Source: Parabacteroides sp. PFB2-10
Lineage (GTDB): Bacteria; Bacteroidota; Bacteroidia; Bacteroidales; Tannerellaceae
Length of the DNA stretch: 64,000 bases
Assembly (NCBI RefSeq): GCF_029893085.1
Contig: NZ_JARXWI010000004.1
Coordinates: forward strand, 186,001 to 250,000
Direction: 5' to 3'
The position numbers and the translations under genes are program-made. Shown piece after piece: positions 18,446 to 26,674 of this stretch. Numbering within the stretch: position 1 is the first letter of the stretch; each line of letters begins with the position of its first letter. The notes below the pieces were generated by a model. That model had not been told where the DNA came from, searched no databases, and saw nothing but the letters and a program-made list of their open reading frames with translations.

Positions 18446-19342
18446 TCAGAAAGCAATGTATTCGCCCGGATTGACCGGTTGTCCGCGATACCATAATTCG
18501 AAATGCAGGTGAGGACCTGTCGACAGATCTCCGGTATTTCCTACCAATGCAATCGCTTCTCCGGCAACCACCTGGTCGCCTATCTCTTTCAATAGTAATT
18601 CGTTGTGTTTATAAACCGATAGGAAGCCATTGCGGTGTTGCACCTGTATCACATTACCGAACTTCGGATCGAACCCGGTAAAGACCACCGTGCCGTCGAG
18701 GGTTGACAATACGCTTTCCCGCAGCGAGGCAACAAGATCGATGCCATAATGCTTGATCTCCTGATTGTAGGCAGCCGACATCACACCGTTAAGCGGTTTA
18801 ACGAAGAAAATACCATCGGGAATCGGATTGGGATTCAGGCTGGTGAGGTTATATCGTTCCTCCTCTTCGAATGCCTGAATAAAAGCTTTCTCGTTTTCTC
18901 CCCGGACAATCTCAAAATCCGGGTTTATCTGCGCCAATGTATCTAATGTGCGGATAGAGTCTATCTCGGTAGTGCCGGTCAGTATGCCCTGGATATTGTC
19001 CAGATACATGGCCTGAATGGCAATCATACGTTCTAAGGAATCGGCGCGCAATACGTTCTGCACGATCTCCTTCCGCACCTCGACATCGAGGTATCCGGGC
19101 AGATAGTTGCGTATCGGCGTCAGGATAATGATCATAGAGGTGAGAGTGACCAATAGTCCGGCAAAGAAGAGTACCATCGTTACGGCCGACAGCATGGATA
19201 TACGGAACGACCATACCTCTTCCAAAGCGCTTTCATTAAAAAAGGAGAGCTTATACTTAAAGCGCATCTTATGCCAGAATTCACTTCTGGACGTTGCTTT
19301 TTTCTTTGTTCTATTTGTCTTTGTACTGTCTTTCTTTCCCAT
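18446..19342 (-). CDS. Membrane-anchored M23 (LytM-type) peptidase
   Basis: 298 residues with a basic N-terminus, one membrane segment (about 52-75), a helical linker and a C-terminal M23 domain. The zinc ligands are visible as H and D in KHYGIDL and HLH in STGPHLHFEL; the usual G of HxGxD is conserved. Likely a periplasmic peptidoglycan endopeptidase. It lies between rimM and dxr. I cannot tell its substrate bond. Confidence 0.87.
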   Translation of the reverse strand: MGKKDSTKTNRTKKKATSRSEFWHKMRFKYKLSFFNESALEEVWSFRISMLSAVTMVLFFAGLLVTLTSMIIILTPIRNYLPGYLDVEVRKEIVQNVLRADSLERMIAIQAMYLDNIQGILTGTTEIDSIRTLDTLAQINPDFEIVRGENEKAFIQAFEEEERYNLTSLNPNPIPDGIFFVKPLNGVMSAAYNQEIKHYGIDLVASLRESVLSTLDGTVVFTGFDPKFGNVIQVQHRNGFLSVYKHNELLLKEIGDQVVAGEAIALVGNTGDLSTGPHLHFELWYRGQPVNPGEYIAF

Positions 19343-19356
19343 CTTTTTATCTTACT

Positions 19357-19884
19357 TCACCATAAATCCAACAATCCCTCCGGGAGGTGAATCCGTATCT
19401 CTTTGGCAATATGGTCGACCGCTGTGATCAACTCTTCGACGGCAGGGAACAGGATCTCTTTTCCGTCGTGTTCGATATGAAACAGGATGTTCTGCGTGCT
19501 TTCGTCCACCGCTGTTATCACACCCGACAAATTATTTTCATCATCCCTGACCTGGTAACCGATAAAACTGTCCCAGGTCATTTCGCCTATCAGGTTCTCC
19601 TCTTCGTCTACCAATTCGTAAGGCAGATACACTTCCCGTCCCATAAACTTCCGGGCCTGCTCTTCCGTGTCAACTCCTTCGAGTTTGATCAATATGATCG
19701 TACTGCCCTTATAGCGGTACTCCTCGATGAAGAACGGAACAAAAATACCTTCTATATCACATACCAGATAGGGCTCTTCGATATCGTCAAATAATTCAAT
19801 GGTTGTTTGTAGCGATATCTCTCCCTTTACCCCGTGGGGCTTCGCAAACCGTCCGATACGGAATAACTCTTCTTGCCTTATCAT
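19357..19884 (-). CDS. rimM: Ribosome maturation factor RimM
   Basis: 175 residues from the ATG at 19884. The frame stays open further upstream, but that part lies inside murA in another frame and shows no family similarity, while MIRQEELFRIGRFAKPHGVKG is the normal RimM N-terminus. Contains the RimM barrel and the C-terminal PRC-barrel (DSFIGYQVRD). Needed for 16S rRNA processing in 30S assembly. It overlaps the murA stop by 4 bp (ATGA), implying coupling. Confidence 0.94.
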   Translation of the reverse strand: MIRQEELFRIGRFAKPHGVKGEISLQTTIELFDDIEEPYLVCDIEGIFVPFFIEEYRYKGSTIILIKLEGVDTEEQARKFMGREVYLPYELVDEEENLIGEMTWDSFIGYQVRDDENNLSGVITAVDESTQNILFHIEHDGKEILFPAVEELITAVDHIAKEIRIHLPEGLLDLW

Positions 19885-21185
19885 AACCTCGTAATACGGG
19901 CGCCTACTTTGTTTAATCGTTGGTCGATATTCTGATATCCGCGGTCGATCTGGTCGATGTTGTTGATGCAACTGGTGCCGTCGGCACTCATGGCAGCGAT
20001 CAACAAAGCGATACCCGCGCGTATATCCGGCGAAACCATGGTCGCTCCGCGCAAGCGAAACCGATTGCCCAATCCGATCACCGTCGCCCGGTGCGGGTCG
20101 CAAAGAATGATTTGCGCCCCCATATCGATCAGTTTATCGACAAAGAAAAGGCGGCTTTCGAACATCTTCTGATGGATCAACACGCTACCCACTGCCTGTG
20201 TGGCAACCACTAAGAACACACTCAACAGGTCGGGTGTCAGTCCCGGCCAGGGTGCATCGGCAATGGTCATAATGGATCCGTCGATGAAGGTGTCTATTTC
20301 GTATGTATCATGTGTAGGCACATGGATATCATCGCCTACCTGTTCTACTGTAATGCCTAAGCGGCGAAAAGATTCCGGAATGATGCCCAGGTGGTCATAG
20401 CCCGTATCTTTTATCAGGATATCGGAACCGGTCATGGCGGCCATACCGATAAAGCTGCCGACTTCGATCATATCCGGCAGGATACGATGTTCGGTGCCAT
20501 ATAAAGCCTCTACCCCTTCAATGGTGAGCAGGTTGGATCCCACACCGGAAATGCGCGCTCCCATGCGGTTCAACATCGTACAGAGTTGTTGCAGATAGGG
20601 TTCGCAGGCCGCGTTATAGATCGTTGTCTTTCCTTTTGCCAAGACGGCGGCCATCACGATGTTGGCCGTACCCGTTACCGAGGCCTCGTCCAATAGCATA
20701 TAGGTGCCGGTCAATCGGTCGGCTTCCACCTTGTACAGGTGGCGCTCGTTATCGTAATCGAATGTGGCACCCAGCTTTTGAATACCGGTAAAATGAGTGT
20801 CCAGGCGGCGGCGTCCGATCTTATCGCCTCCCGGCTTGGGAATCAATGCTTTCCCGAAGCGGGCCACCATGGGGCCGACAATCATAACGGAACCTCTCAG
20901 TGAGGCGCTTTTGCGTAGGTAATCATCCGTACTTAGGTAGTCCAGGTCGATATCGTCTGCCTGAAAGGTATAGACATCCGCAGCCGGATGTTCCACCTTT
21001 ACCTGCATATCGCGCAACAGTTGGATGAGGTTGTTCACATCTAAGATATCGGGCACATTGCTGATGGTGACCTTTTCCGCGGTCAACAGCGTGGCACAAA
21101 TCACCTGCAGGGCTTCGTTTTTTGCCCCTTGCGGTACGATTTCACCCGATAGTCGGTAGCCTCCTTCTATGACAAACGAACTCAT
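19881..21185 (-). CDS. murA: UDP-N-acetylglucosamine 1-carboxyvinyltransferase
   Basis: 434 residues of the EPSP synthase-like fold. It adds enolpyruvate from PEP to UDP-GlcNAc, the first committed step of peptidoglycan synthesis. The family N-terminus (GGYRLSGEIVPQGAKNEALQ) with its conserved K and N is present. The usual catalytic cysteine of the loop is not obvious: where many MurA enzymes have a Cys, this protein has the run GKALIPKPGGDKIGRRRLD, so the loop residue could be the Asp seen in fosfomycin-resistant MurA enzymes. It overlaps DUF4290 upstream and rimM downstream by 4 bp each. Confidence 0.93.
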   Translation of the reverse strand: MSSFVIEGGYRLSGEIVPQGAKNEALQVICATLLTAEKVTISNVPDILDVNNLIQLLRDMQVKVEHPAADVYTFQADDIDLDYLSTDDYLRKSASLRGSVMIVGPMVARFGKALIPKPGGDKIGRRRLDTHFTGIQKLGATFDYDNERHLYKVEADRLTGTYMLLDEASVTGTANIVMAAVLAKGKTTIYNAACEPYLQQLCTMLNRMGARISGVGSNLLTIEGVEALYGTEHRILPDMIEVGSFIGMAAMTGSDILIKDTGYDHLGIIPESFRRLGITVEQVGDDIHVPTHDTYEIDTFIDGSIMTIADAPWPGLTPDLLSVFLVVATQAVGSVLIHQKMFESRLFFVDKLIDMGAQIILCDPHRATVIGLGNRFRLRGATMVSPDIRAGIALLIAAMSADGTSCINNIDQIDRGYQNIDQRLNKVGARITRL

Positions 21186-21805
21186 CTCCCTTTCCGTTGG
21201 TGATTTTTCTTATTGTTGTTGTTATTGTTGTTGGATTGCTGATTGTTGCGCGCCAGGATCTCACGGCTCTCAGTCAGCTTATGTGTCTCTTCGCTGAGCA
21301 CGATCTTATTGTGCGACAATTCATCCAAGTCTTTGAAAATCTTCCGGTCGTCGACACTCTCTTTGTTCCATGTCAGGAACGACTTTTTCATGTGATTCGC
21401 CAGCATTTTGGTCAATTGCTCCCGTTCGTCACCGTTCTCCAATTCGGTAGCTTTGTCGATCATCAATTCCAGTGTGCGTCCATAATGACGGTAACGGATG
21501 CGCGAATTGTTATACGGAATACGGGGCGGACGGCTGTGCAGGTCCTCTTTGCGGATAATCTCGTAAGGGTAATCGATATCGAGCTTGAAATCCGACATAA
21601 TCGCCAGGTGATCCCAGAGAATATGTTTGAAGTCATTGACGTCACGCAGGTGGGGAAACATATTTCCCATGATATTGATGATGGTATCGGCACAACGCTT
21701 CCGCTCATTGCGGTCTTCTATTGCGACACAATAATCCACCATATTTTGAATGTTACGTCCATATTCGGGCATAGCAAGCTTTTTCTCTTCTGTATTGTAT
21801 TTCAT
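21182..21805 (-). CDS. DUF4290 protein
   Basis: 207 residues from the ATG at 21805; an upstream in-frame ATG at 21829 adds eight unconvincing residues. Recognised as DUF4290 (MPEYGRNIQNMVDYCVAIEDRNERKRCADTI). It is a mostly helical soluble protein ending in an asparagine run and basic tail. Function unknown. It is first in the murA-rimM-M23-dxr-rseP run and is preceded by a good Bacteroidetes promoter at 21827-21859. Confidence 0.85.
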   Translation of the reverse strand: MKYNTEEKKLAMPEYGRNIQNMVDYCVAIEDRNERKRCADTIINIMGNMFPHLRDVNDFKHILWDHLAIMSDFKLDIDYPYEIIRKEDLHSRPPRIPYNNSRIRYRHYGRTLELMIDKATELENGDEREQLTKMLANHMKKSFLTWNKESVDDRKIFKDLDELSHNKIVLSEETHKLTESREILARNNQQSNNNNNNNKKNHQRKGR

Positions 21806-21826
21806 TCTAAAAATCGTTTTAGGGAA

Positions 21827-21859
21827 CAAATGTACAGATTATTATTGATTTGCCCCAAA
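21827..21859 (-). promoter_or_regulatory. Promoter of the DUF4290-murA-rimM-dxr-rseP run
   Basis: On the minus strand TTTG (21859-21856), a 21-bp spacer, then TACATTTG (21834-21827), matching the Bacteroidetes housekeeping sigma pattern TTTG-N19/21-TAnnTTTG. The -7 box lies 22 bp before the DUF4290 start at 21805. Confidence 0.75.
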
Positions 21860-21918
21860 CGAGATCCTTAAAAGATATAGAATGTGTCTTACACTGAAAA
21901 AGGTGAATCCCGCCATCA

Positions 21919-22014
21919 TTCTATCGTCGATGGGCATGGACAGTACTGTCGAAGCGCATGGACAGAACTGTCGAAGGGCATGGACAGTACTGTCGAGGCG
22001 CATCGACGATAGAA
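21919..22014. repeat. Three 22-bp palindromic units closed by 14-bp inverted repeats
   Basis: Units at 21932-21953, 21954-21975 and 21976-21997 read (G)GCATGGACAGTACTGTCGA with one change; each contains GACAGTACTGTC (unit 2: GACAGAACTGTC), a near-perfect palindrome. The array is enclosed by TTCTATCGTCGATG (21919-21932) and its exact reverse complement CATCGACGATAGAA (22001-22014). There are no spacers, so it is not a CRISPR. It lies between the divergent DUF4290 promoter and blaI. Confidence 0.9.
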
Positions 22015-22248
22015 TTCTCATGCAATATTGTGAATAAACACATTGATATTCATTGTATTGTTTGCGTCAAAGACGCGCCGCGTTGTTAAACCCCATGTGA
22101 AGTATAGCGGAACATGGGGTCGAGAGAGCAAATCATCCACCCTTGGCCTCGAAGAGGTCGAACTTACAATGGCGATGGTCTCAGCAGGGCTATGTTGGCC
22201 TTCGATTACTCTTTATCTGTGTTTTTACGAAAAATTAATAGTTTTTGT

Positions 22249-22284
22249 TTTGGAAAATAAAACAGATGTTCTACATTTGTAGAA
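22249..22284 (+). promoter_or_regulatory. blaI promoter overlapping a BlaI/MecI-type operator
   Basis: TTTG (22249-22252), a 19-bp spacer and TACATTTG (22272-22279) form a good promoter. The -7 box is embedded in TTCTACATTTGTAGAA (22269-22284), whose 7-bp arms TTCTACA/TGTAGAA give the TACA...TGTA pattern of BlaI/MecI operators. A further half-site GTAGAA follows at 22300. Binding here would block RNA polymerase, so autorepression is likely. Confidence 0.75.
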
Positions 22285-22309
22285 TAAAGTAAACGACAAG
22301 TAGAATATC

Positions 22310-22684
22310 ATGCAGCAATTATCCAAATCTGAAGAACAATTGATGGAATACATCTGGCAACAAGACAGGGTCTTTCTAAAAGAGATTATGGAGCTTTATC
22401 CGGATCCCAAACCTGCCGTTACAACGGTTATGACATTATTGAAACGCATACAGGAGAAGGGATATGTTGCCTATCAATTGTATGGGAACTCCCGACAATA
22501 CTACCCGCTGGTAAAAAAATCCGATTATTTCTCTCGCCATGTAAAAGGGATTATTTCGAATTATTTCGAGAACTCGCCTCTTCAGTTCGCCTCCTTTTTT
22601 ACCCGGGAAGCCGATTTCACTACTGACCAATTAGAGGAACTCCGGAAAATAGTAGAATTAGAAATTGAAAAGAGAAAAAAATGA
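22310..22684 (+). CDS. BlaI/MecI-family transcriptional repressor
   Basis: 124 residues, the usual length for penicillinase-type repressors: an N-terminal winged helix (LSKSEEQLMEYIWQQDRVFLKEIMELYPDPKPAVTTVMTLLKRIQEKGYV) and a helical dimerisation C-terminus where the sensor protease would cut. It is preceded by its own probable operator and overlaps the M56 sensor gene by 4 bp (ATGA). No beta-lactamase gene is adjacent, so the regulon is unknown and may concern wall or envelope stress. Confidence 0.92.
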   Translation: MQQLSKSEEQLMEYIWQQDRVFLKEIMELYPDPKPAVTTVMTLLKRIQEKGYVAYQLYGNSRQYYPLVKKSDYFSRHVKGIISNYFENSPLQFASFFTREADFTTDQLEELRKIVELEIEKRKK

Positions 22685-24105
22685 TATCCTACATACTAAA
22701 AGTAATACTCTGCTCTGTCTTTTTCTTTGTTATATATAAAGTCTTGCTGGAAAAGGAAGTGTTGTATAGATACAACAGGGCTTACCTGCTTGGCAGTTTA
22801 TGTTTGTCGCTGATCATACCGGCAATCACTTTTACGCAGGAAATACCTATCGTTGAGTTAGGGAATAGTATTATTACTGATAACACCATTTATTCCACCT
22901 CTCAACGGATAGTAGAGGAGGGGGCTACAATCATAATAGAAACCCAGGGGCAAACGTTAGATTGGATTACCATTTTATGGCTGATCTATGCCGGCGTAAC
23001 CTTCATTCTTCTTTTAGATTTTATTTTTAAACTTACTAAACTATATGGCAAGATAAGGAAGGCTCAGTGTATACCTTACCGGCAAGGCTCCCAATTGGTG
23101 TTAACCCGGGATATGTGTACTCCTTGCAGTTTTCTGAATTATATATTTCTCAATCAGGCAGCGTATGCCGCCGGAAATATAGATGAGAAAGTGTTATGTC
23201 ATGAACTGGCGCATGTTCGCCAGCGGCATTCGTATGATAATATCCTGCTGGAATTGTTAACTGTCTTTTTTTGGTTTAACCCGATGCTTATGGTTTATAA
23301 GCGTTTTATTCATCTCAATCATGAATATCTTGCAGATAAATCAGTGCTTGAACACCATCAGGATATCATTCAATATCAATATCTGTTAATCAATATGACC
23401 GGGAATCTCGAGAAACCGGGCATAGTGAGCCAATTCAATTTTTTATTCACAAAAAAACGTTTGATTATGATGACAAAAACAACATCACAAAAGAAAAAAT
23501 GGCTGAAGCAACTGATCACCCTGCCTTTTGTACTGGTGGCTCTTTTTCTTTTCAGTAATAAGACCGTCGCATATGTACCTACTGTTGGAGATTATCCACT
23601 TACGTCTGTACAAGAAACGACTCAGGAAAACAGGGAACTGTCCCCTGTTCAGGAATTTAACTCCATACATGCAAAAGGTATCGTAGAAAAGAATGGACAA
23701 AAGCGGTACGACCAGGCATTGCTGTCACCGGAAGATATCGATCGGATGAGAACATTATTTCTGTCGATGACAACGGAAGAGCAGGATAAATTAAATGGGG
23801 TATTCTTACGTAGACAGGCATATGAAGAAAATATTCCCCCGCAAGAAGAGATGGAAGCATGGAAAGATCCTACGCAATATGGCATCTGGCTGGATGGAAA
23901 ACGAATAGATAACGCGGAGTTAAATAATTATCAGCGAACGGATTTTGCCCATTATATGAAAAGCCGTTTGATGGCAAATGCAAAGGACTACGGGAAATAT
24001 GTCTATCATCTATCTCTGGTATCCAAAGAAGCAAACCAAAAAATAGCGGAAGATGAAACACTTTATTTTTATAGCCATAGAATAGATAAAGTGAAGATAA
24101 AATGA
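22681..24105 (+). CDS. BlaR1-like M56 sensor metallopeptidase
   Basis: 474 residues. Three to four membrane segments in the first 300 residues flank the cytoplasmic zinc site H174-E175-L-A-H178 with a downstream glutamate in HLNHEYLADKSV. A last membrane segment (about 279-297) leads into a periplasmic domain of about 175 residues with no penicillin-binding motifs, so the ligand is unlikely to be sensed by the BlaR1 acylation route. Family knowledge predicts that it inactivates the repressor encoded 4 bp upstream. Confidence 0.88.
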   Translation: MISYILKVILCSVFFFVIYKVLLEKEVLYRYNRAYLLGSLCLSLIIPAITFTQEIPIVELGNSIITDNTIYSTSQRIVEEGATIIIETQGQTLDWITILWLIYAGVTFILLLDFIFKLTKLYGKIRKAQCIPYRQGSQLVLTRDMCTPCSFLNYIFLNQAAYAAGNIDEKVLCHELAHVRQRHSYDNILLELLTVFFWFNPMLMVYKRFIHLNHEYLADKSVLEHHQDIIQYQYLLINMTGNLEKPGIVSQFNFLFTKKRLIMMTKTTSQKKKWLKQLITLPFVLVALFLFSNKTVAYVPTVGDYPLTSVQETTQENRELSPVQEFNSIHAKGIVEKNGQKRYDQALLSPEDIDRMRTLFLSMTTEEQDKLNGVFLRRQAYEENIPPQEEMEAWKDPTQYGIWLDGKRIDNAELNNYQRTDFAHYMKSRLMANAKDYGKYVYHLSLVSKEANQKIAEDETLYFYSHRIDKVKIK

Positions 24106-24128
24106 TTCCTCTTTTGTAATGCAGGTGA

Positions 24129-26594
24129 TTACTCCCTAAAATAAACCCTTTTTACCCGAGGGGAGATGGAGGTGAGTACCTCGTAAGGGATGGTTTGCAG
24201 ACGGGCGGCCATCTCTTCCACCGGCAGGCCTTCGCCGAAGAGGGTGACGGGGTCGCCTTCGGCGGCTTCGATGTCGGTGATGTCGACCAGGCAGGTGTCC
24301 ATACAGATATTGCCGACAATCGGACAACGCTTTCCGTTGATCAACACTTCGCCGCCGCCGTTGCCCAGATGGCGGTCGAGTCCATCAGCATAACCGATCG
24401 GCAGGATGGCGATGCGGGAGTCGCGCTTAAGATAGGTCATTCGGTTGTATCCGACAGAGTCGCCGGCCGGCACATGTTGTATCTGCAGAATAATGGTTTT
24501 GAGGGTGCTGACGGGACGCAAGCCGTTTTGCCCCGACGCGCTGACTCCATACAGGCCAATGCCCAAACGAACCATATCCATCTGGTAGTCGCTAAAGCGT
24601 TCGATGCCTCCGGAGTTCAGGATGTGTTTGATTACCTTCTGTTCCAATCCCTCTTCCAGTTCCTTCGCGGCCTGTTCGAATTGACGGATCTGACCGAACG
24701 TAAACTCATCCAAAGCACTGTTGTCGGTCCCTGCCAGATGGGAGAAGAGTGAGCGCACCATAATACCACCCTGCTCGCGTATGCGGCGGATAATCTCCGG
24801 AATGTCTTTCGATTGGAATCCTAACCGGTGCATGCCGGTGTCGATCTTCAGGTGAACGGGGTAGGAGGTGAGTCCGCGGCGTTCGGTCTCCTTGATCACG
24901 GCATCCAAGAGGCGGAAGCTGTAGATCTCCGGCTCCAACTGGTTTTCGAACAGCATATTGAAGCTGCTGAACTCCGGGTTCATCACCATGATAGGGATGG
25001 AGATGCCTGCTTTGCGCAATTCGGCTCCTTCGTCGGCCACGGCTACGGCCAGGTAGTCGCAACGCTGCTCCTGCAAGGTCTTGGCAATCTCATACGATCC
25101 GGCGCCATAGCCAAAGGCTTTGACCATGCAGGCCATCTTGGTGCCCGGTTGCAGGCGGGATGTATAGTAGTTGAAGTTATGAATAATTGCATCCAGATTG
25201 ACCTCGAGGATCGTTTCATGTACCTTCTTTTCCAATAGTTCGCTGATCCGTTCGAAATGGAAACGCCGCGATCCTTTGATCAGGATAAGCTCGTTTCGGA
25301 AGGTAAGATAGGTTTCCGAACGGATAAACTCGTCGGTCGTCAGGTAAAACTCCTTTTGCATCTCGAAGAACTGGCCGAACTCGGAGATGTCTCGTCCGAT
25401 GCCGATCACGCGATCGACTCCTTTGCGTTTAACCAGGTCGGCTACCTTCTTATAGAGCGACTTCGGCAAGGTGCCCGATTGCAGGATATCGGACAGGATC
25501 AGGGTGCATGGCGTGTTTTGGTCTACCCGCCGTCCTTGCATGAATCCAAGCGCAATGTCTAAGGAGTTGATATCGGAATTATAGGTATCGTTAATGATCA
25601 GGCAGTTGTTGATGCCCTGCTTGATATTCAATCGCATATCGACCGGCTCCAGTTTCTCGAACCGGGAGGTCTCGTTCAGGGTGCTCGGCTTCAGGTAGAT
25701 CATGGTGGTGAGGCAGTGGATCACGTTTTCAATGGAGGCATCGTCGGTGAATGGTATATTGATCTTCCGGTCAATACCCATCAAGGTGCAGGTGATAGTC
25801 GTTGCTCCCTCTCCTTTTTTGATCGAACTGATATACAGAGGTGCCTCTGAGTTCGTGCGGCTCCAGGCAACCGATTTGTGGGAAAGCAATGAGGCTTCTA
25901 TGCAGTCGGTGAGAATCGGATCGTCGCCATTGTAAATGATCGCTTCCGCTTCGGTGAAAAGCTGTAGCTTCTCCATGATCTTTTGCCTAATGGAAATGAA
26001 ATTTTCCTGATGCGCTTCTCCCACGTTAGTCAATATGCCGATTGTTGGATCGATGATAGGGCGAAGCCTCTCCATTTCGTCGGGTTGGGAGATGCCCGCT
26101 TCGAAAATAGCCAATGTGTGGCGGTCGTTCATTTCCCATACCGACAGGGGCACTCCGATCTGTGAATTGTAGCTGCGGGGCGAACGAACGATATTGAATT
26201 CGTTATGTAATAATTGGTAGAGAAACTCCTTCACAATGGTCTTCCCGTTGCTGCCGGTAATGCCAATTACCGGGATGCGGAACCGCTTACGGTGGTGTGC
26301 CGCCAGTTTCTGTAAGGCTTTTACGCTGTCTTTCACCAATAGGAAGTTGGCATCCGGCATGGTGTCGAACACGGGCAACATATCGCTTACAACAAAATTG
26401 CGCACCCTGAGGCGATAGAGATCTTCCACATATTTATGCCCGTCGTTCGTACGGGTGGGGATAGCAAAAAAAAGGCTTTGTTCCGGAAAGGTAAGACGAC
26501 GGCTATTGGTCAGCAGTATACTGATCGATGCATCATGCCATTTTCCCTGTTTGACGCCTAAGATAGAGGCTATTTCTTTGATTGTGTAATCCAT
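24129..26594 (-). CDS. Bifunctional MurF ligase / alanine racemase
   Basis: 821 residues, a MurF-Alr fusion typical of Bacteroidetes. The MurF half (about 1-450) adds D-Ala-D-Ala to UDP-MurNAc-tripeptide and has the ATP loop GITGSNGKT with K118. The Alr half (about 455-821) makes D-Ala and has the PLP lysine context MACMVKAFGYGAG and the second-base tyrosine in VGYNRMTYL. An upstream in-frame ATG at 26639 would add 15 residues encoded by the heptamer hairpin; MDYTIKEIASILGV at 26594 is the natural start. Confidence 0.95.
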   Translation of the reverse strand: MDYTIKEIASILGVKQGKWHDASISILLTNSRRLTFPEQSLFFAIPTRTNDGHKYVEDLYRLRVRNFVVSDMLPVFDTMPDANFLLVKDSVKALQKLAAHHRKRFRIPVIGITGSNGKTIVKEFLYQLLHNEFNIVRSPRSYNSQIGVPLSVWEMNDRHTLAIFEAGISQPDEMERLRPIIDPTIGILTNVGEAHQENFISIRQKIMEKLQLFTEAEAIIYNGDDPILTDCIEASLLSHKSVAWSRTNSEAPLYISSIKKGEGATTITCTLMGIDRKINIPFTDDASIENVIHCLTTMIYLKPSTLNETSRFEKLEPVDMRLNIKQGINNCLIINDTYNSDINSLDIALGFMQGRRVDQNTPCTLILSDILQSGTLPKSLYKKVADLVKRKGVDRVIGIGRDISEFGQFFEMQKEFYLTTDEFIRSETYLTFRNELILIKGSRRFHFERISELLEKKVHETILEVNLDAIIHNFNYYTSRLQPGTKMACMVKAFGYGAGSYEIAKTLQEQRCDYLAVAVADEGAELRKAGISIPIMVMNPEFSSFNMLFENQLEPEIYSFRLLDAVIKETERRGLTSYPVHLKIDTGMHRLGFQSKDIPEIIRRIREQGGIMVRSLFSHLAGTDNSALDEFTFGQIRQFEQAAKELEEGLEQKVIKHILNSGGIERFSDYQMDMVRLGIGLYGVSASGQNGLRPVSTLKTIILQIQHVPAGDSVGYNRMTYLKRDSRIAILPIGYADGLDRHLGNGGGEVLINGKRCPIVGNICMDTCLVDITDIEAAEGDPVTLFGEGLPVEEMAARLQTIPYEVLTSISPRVKRVYFRE

Positions 26595-26597
26595 AGA

Positions 26598-26674
26598 TGG
26601 TAATTGATAATTGATAATGGATAATGGATAGCTTGGCAATTATCAATTATCCATTATCAATTATCCATTGACTT
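26598..26674. repeat. Heptamer hairpin repeat, site 1 (murF-alr / GSCFA)
   Basis: Left arm of tandem AATTGATA/AATGGATA heptamers on one side of a short loop (around 26630-26638) and the reverse-complement heptamers on the other form a long imperfect hairpin. It covers the whole spacer and runs into the 3' end of the GSCFA gene, encoding its last residues and stop. Related hairpins are at 36026-36105 and 37781-37864. Confidence 0.85.

Larger units (their letters stand above)
21830..22309. other. Gene-free interval between DUF4290 and blaI
   Basis: Contains, left to right, the leftward DUF4290 promoter, the 22-bp triple repeat, an 8-bp-stem hairpin (CCCCATGT 22091-22098 with ACATGGGG 22112-22119), and the blaI promoter/operator. 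A 79-residue open frame in it shows no protein-like features and covers the promoter, so I do not call a gene. Confidence 0.6.

Noticed and set aside
19885-20103. 73-residue N-terminal extension of RimM
   Set aside because: It is out-of-frame murA sequence; RimM similarity starts at MIRQEELF.
21919-22014. Possible CRISPR array
   Set aside because: The 22-bp units abut with no spacers and there are no cas genes.
22043-22282. 79-residue open frame upstream of blaI
   Set aside because: It overlaps the blaI promoter and operator and shows no family similarity or start signal.
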